Assembly: GCA_963661055.1 (NCBI GenBank)
Contig: CAVLAC010000041.1
Span: 1-16,435 of the forward strand
Direction of reading: 5' to 3'
Length of the DNA: 16,435 nucleotides
Source of the DNA: UBA1067 sp963661055
GTDB taxonomy: Bacteria; Verrucomicrobiota; Kiritimatiellia; RFP12; UBA1067
The translations under genes were made by a program, and so were the position numbers. Below, piece by piece: positions 14,593-16,435 of the stretch; position 1 is the first letter of the stretch, and each line of letters starts with the position of its first letter. Below the pieces are notes generated by a model that did not search any database, had not been told where the DNA came from, and was given only the letters and a program-made list of their open reading frames with translations.

Positions 14593-15759
14593 ATGCAAAG
14601 TCCAAAGAAGAAAATGCTTGTAGGTCTTGATGTCCGCCATTCTGCCTCGCGTCGAATGGTTAGAGGTATAATGCGCTTCACGGCAACACACTCCGAATGG
14701 GAGATTGACCTCATTCAAGCACATCCATCGGACACCCCCTTAACCTGCTCTTCATACGGAAAGATTGACGCACTTATAATCGACTCGAACTATCAAGACA
14801 CACTTCGCAAGAGTTGCTCTTCGCTTAATCCTGCCGCCATTGTCTATGTTAATACAGCCCCACATCGAAACAAGACCAAGCACATCGCCGTTTTGCGCTC
14901 TGATGAACGCGCTTTGGCGCTCGCGGCACGAGAGCTCTTTTTGCGTAAGCACATCCCCAATATCGCCTTTGTAGGTGCACCTACCCCCGTTTGGTGGAGC
15001 AAAGCAAGATTGCGTCTCTTCAAAACAGCTCTTAAAGAGAAGGATATTCATCTTTATGCATTCACCGCATCCACGCCCCACATGCAACACAAGTTCCGTG
15101 AGGAATTGACGAAGTGGATAAAGAAGTTGCCCAAGCCTTGCGGAATCTGGGTGGCTTATGATGAACTCGCTAAGCAAACACTCGACATCTGCCGCGCCGA
15201 ACAAATAACCGTCCCCGACGACATCCAAGTTCTCGGCATCGATAATGAGAGCTATATTTGCGAATATACCTCGCCTTCACTTTCGTCTATTGAGCCTGAC
15301 TTTGAGGCAGGTGGCTATCTCGCGGCAGAGTTTCTGGATTCCGTAGTCGGCAAGAAGCATAAACCAACAACTCGCGTCACGCGGCTCTCTTTTGGCGTCA
15401 AGGGAGTCATTGAACGCCTTTCAACAGCAGATATTCACGGAGCCTTGCGCTATGTCTCTATAGCGCGTGAGTTTATCCGTCTCAATGCCACTTCAGGAAT
15501 AGATGTAACCGCCGTCGTTACTGCCGCTAAGACATCGCGCAGGCTTCTAGAACGGAACTTCCGTCACACAACAGGCAGAAGCATCCTCGACTTCATTCAA
15601 GACGAGCGGCTTAATAAGCTAAAAGAGATGCTCAAGAAGACCACGACATCCATTGAAACCTGTTGCCGTTTATGTGGCTTTCGATCTCCCACACACGCAA
15701 TGACCTTCTTCAAAAAGCGTTTCGGTATAACTATGAGCGAATACCGCAAGAATCCCTAG
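14593..15759 (+). CDS. AraC-family transcriptional regulator with LacI-type sugar sensor (XylR-like)
   Basis: The 388-residue protein combines a periplasmic-binding-protein-like LacI/GalR sensor (about 7-285) with two AraC helix-turn-helix motifs (about 300-385), the arrangement of E. coli XylR. The sensor shows the usual GIWVAYDELAKQ and PDDIQVLGIDNE motifs, then SLSSIEPDFEAGGYLAA. The DNA-binding part contains SRRLLERNFRHTTGRS and the C-terminal CGFRSPTHAMTFFKKRFG. It should bind a sugar in the cytoplasm and activate the neighbouring operons; the ligand (xylose, arabinose or an oligosaccharide) cannot be read from the sequence. The ATG at 14593 fits a leaderless transcript. A second ATG at 14614 follows purine-rich AAAGAAGA and would only shorten the N-terminus by seven residues. 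The frame extends upstream to 14506, but that part crosses the -10 box and is rejected. Confidence 0.92.
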   Translation: MQSPKKKMLVGLDVRHSASRRMVRGIMRFTATHSEWEIDLIQAHPSDTPLTCSSYGKIDALIIDSNYQDTLRKSCSSLNPAAIVYVNTAPHRNKTKHIAVLRSDERALALAARELFLRKHIPNIAFVGAPTPVWWSKARLRLFKTALKEKDIHLYAFTASTPHMQHKFREELTKWIKKLPKPCGIWVAYDELAKQTLDICRAEQITVPDDIQVLGIDNESYICEYTSPSLSSIEPDFEAGGYLAAEFLDSVVGKKHKPTTRVTRLSFGVKGVIERLSTADIHGALRYVSIAREFIRLNATSGIDVTAVVTAAKTSRRLLERNFRHTTGRSILDFIQDERLNKLKEMLKKTTTSIETCCRLCGFRSPTHAMTFFKKRFGITMSEYRKNP

Positions 15760-15866
15760 AGAAGTGTCTCAAACCCCTCTACGAACTCTGCGGTCTCTCG
15801 GGTGAGATAGATCTCCTGCGCGATTACGGTTGCTCTCAGAATTCAATTGTCAAAGATCAAAAATAG

Positions 15867-15888
15867 GGTCGCGCGTCCTTGCGCGACC
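15867..15888. repeat. Hairpin with 8-bp stem, loop GTCCTT
   Basis: GGTCGCGC and GCGCGACC pair perfectly around GTCCTT. It is the first strong hairpin after the regulator stop (107 bp on). No T run follows, so a terminator role is uncertain. The loop is a near match to the loops of three other hairpins nearby. Confidence 0.65.
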
Positions 15889-15900
15889 GCTATGTCTGGT

Positions 15901-15917
15901 AAGGGACACCGTCCCTT
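15901..15917. repeat. Hairpin with 7-bp stem
   Basis: AAGGGAC and GTCCCTT pair around ACC. Here the GGGAC core shared with the other hairpins is in the stem and not the loop. Confidence 0.6.
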
Positions 15918-16031
15918 GCGCCCCGTGTGGACAGGGTTACAAACTCCGAGGGGCAACAAAAGCTTCGCTAACGCTACGCTGAAAGGCTTCGCAGGAATCG
16001 CCCATACTTTTTGAGACTCAGAGTTTTAAAT

Positions 16032-16046
16032 AGTCCCTTCGGGGCT
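16032..16046. repeat. Small hairpin AGTCCC/GGGGCT
   Basis: A 6-bp stem with one T-G wobble surrounds TTC. On the minus strand it is followed by ATTTAAAA, which could make a weak terminator facing into the locus. Confidence 0.4.
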
Positions 16047-16066
16047 GGTGGGGTTTGTATTTTTAA

Positions 16067-16089
16067 CACAGAGGCACAGAGTCACAGAG
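16067..16089. repeat. Three CACAGAG units at 8-bp period
   Basis: CACAGAG occurs at 16067-16073, 16075-16081 and 16083-16089, separated by single variable bases. From memory, similar CACAGAG runs are common in intergenic DNA of several environmental and gut bacterial groups. Only three units are present, so it is not a CRISPR array. Confidence 0.7.
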
Positions 16090-16096
16090 AAGTGGT

Positions 16097-16112
16097 GGGC
16101 GGCAAGCCGCCC
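16097..16112. repeat. Hairpin GGGCGGC/GCCGCCC
   Basis: Seven bases each side of AA are perfectly complementary. It is very GC-rich and has no T run. Confidence 0.55.
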
Positions 16113-16128
16113 GTAATTTCTTGAACAC

Positions 16129-16150
16129 GGGGCGGAAGGGACTCCGCCCC
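16129..16150. repeat. Hairpin with 8-bp stem, loop AGGGAC
   Basis: GGGGCGGA and TCCGCCCC pair perfectly around AGGGAC. The stem differs completely from that at 16198 while the loop is identical. Confidence 0.65.
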
Positions 16151-16197
16151 CTACCAATCATTAGTGCTTTTGGATAATTCGTGGAGGAAGCCACGGC

Positions 16198-16219
16198 GGT
16201 CACGCAGGGACGCGTGACC
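16198..16219. repeat. Hairpin with 8-bp stem, loop AGGGAC
   Basis: GGTCACGC and GCGTGACC pair perfectly around AGGGAC. It lies in an otherwise unexplained GC-rich stretch. Confidence 0.65.
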
Positions 16220-16249
16220 CTACCCCTGCCGCGCTGTGGGGTGGTAGGG

Positions 16250-16267
16250 CGGGCAGTCCCTTGCCCG
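16250..16267. repeat. Hairpin with 6-bp stem, loop GTCCCT
   Basis: CGGGCA and TGCCCG pair around GTCCCT, the reverse complement of the AGGGAC loops. It partly overlaps the GGTAGGGCGGG sequence shared with the left flank. Confidence 0.55.
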
Positions 16268-16384
16268 GCGCAAAAAGTAACCGTGTAGCGAGAAAGAATC
16301 GGGCGTAACCGCAGCAAGAAAGACGAGAGGTGAGGAGCGGGAGGGGTGGACGAGCGTTGAGCGGAGTGAGACGGCGGGTGCGGG

Positions 16385-16400
16385 GCGGCGGATGCGCCGC
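16385..16400. repeat. Hairpin GCGGCG/CGCCGC
   Basis: A 6-bp GC-only stem surrounds GATG near the window edge. It does not share the GGGAC loop and may be chance in this GC-rich stretch. Confidence 0.35.
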
Positions 16401-16435
16401 GAAGCCCGCGCAAGGCGAGGAGACGGTATTCCGGC

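Larger units (their letters stand above)
15760..16435. other. Gene-free right flank rich in small hairpins and repeats
   Basis: I find no believable gene in these 676 bp. The region becomes GC-rich toward the end and contains at least eight short perfect or near-perfect inverted repeats, a three-unit CACAGAG run, and two 11-bp sequences shared with the left flank. Open frames through it encode Pro/Arg-rich low-complexity products expected from such DNA. Confidence 0.7.

Noticed and set aside
15663..15866. 67-codon frame overlapping the end of the regulator
   Set aside because: The regulator ends at the normal AraC-family C-terminus, and the overlapping frame has no ribosome-binding site. Its tail looks mildly protein-like but matches nothing I know.
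16067..16089. Short CRISPR array
   Set aside because: The units are only 7 bp with single-base gaps and no spacers, and no cas genes are present.
16063..16413. 116-codon minus-strand open frame
   Set aside because: It is Pro/Arg/Ser-rich, runs through several hairpins and repeats, and has no family features; it is a by-product of GC-rich repeat DNA.

Overview
The window reads as a plant-glycan utilisation locus from a Gram-negative, plant-polysaccharide-degrading bacterium of the Planctomycetota-Verrucomicrobiota-Chlamydiota group. Kiritimatiellota-like is my best guess. That guess rests on the style of the genes, not on a marker gene: secreted LamG and beta-strand-repeat proteins, a CE7 esterase fused to a beta-helix, an AraC regulator with a LacI-type sensor, and flanks full of hairpins and CACAGAG repeats. 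No rRNA, tRNA, CRISPR array, insertion sequence or transporter gene is visible.

Layout. Positions 1-405 hold short repeats, a palindrome, a recognisable promoter and a possible small leader ORF. They precede a plus-strand GH10 xylanase (406-1860). That gene converges on a minus-strand block of three tightly spaced genes read from 9547 down to 1917: a secreted beta-strand-repeat/LamG protein, a LamG lipoprotein with an unassigned glycosidase-like region, and a GH92 alpha-mannosidase. Upstream is a second minus-strand pair (14480 down to 9674): a GH127-type beta-L-arabinofuranosidase and a CE7 acetylxylan-esterase/beta-helix fusion. Diverging from it is a plus-strand AraC/XylR-type regulator (14593-15759). 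Positions 15760-16435 carry no convincing gene and are packed with small hairpins.

How the genes may work together. All six non-regulatory proteins have an export signal (clear in five, weak in the xylanase), so degradation is probably periplasmic or at the cell surface. Xylanase, acetyl esterase and beta-L-arabinofuranosidase suit acetylated arabinoxylan. The beta-L-arabinofuranosidase plus alpha-mannosidase could equally suit plant cell-wall glycoproteins such as extensins. The substrate is therefore an inference.

Regulation. The strongest non-coding signal is a 10-bp sequence, TTTTGCGACA. It lies exactly midway between the two divergent -10 boxes at 14487-14492 and 14581-14586. It recurs at exactly the same distance upstream of the -10 box of the 9547 operon. 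It is a good candidate for the site of the local regulator. Both divergent genes also have TATAAT six bases before their first ATG, which predicts leaderless transcripts.
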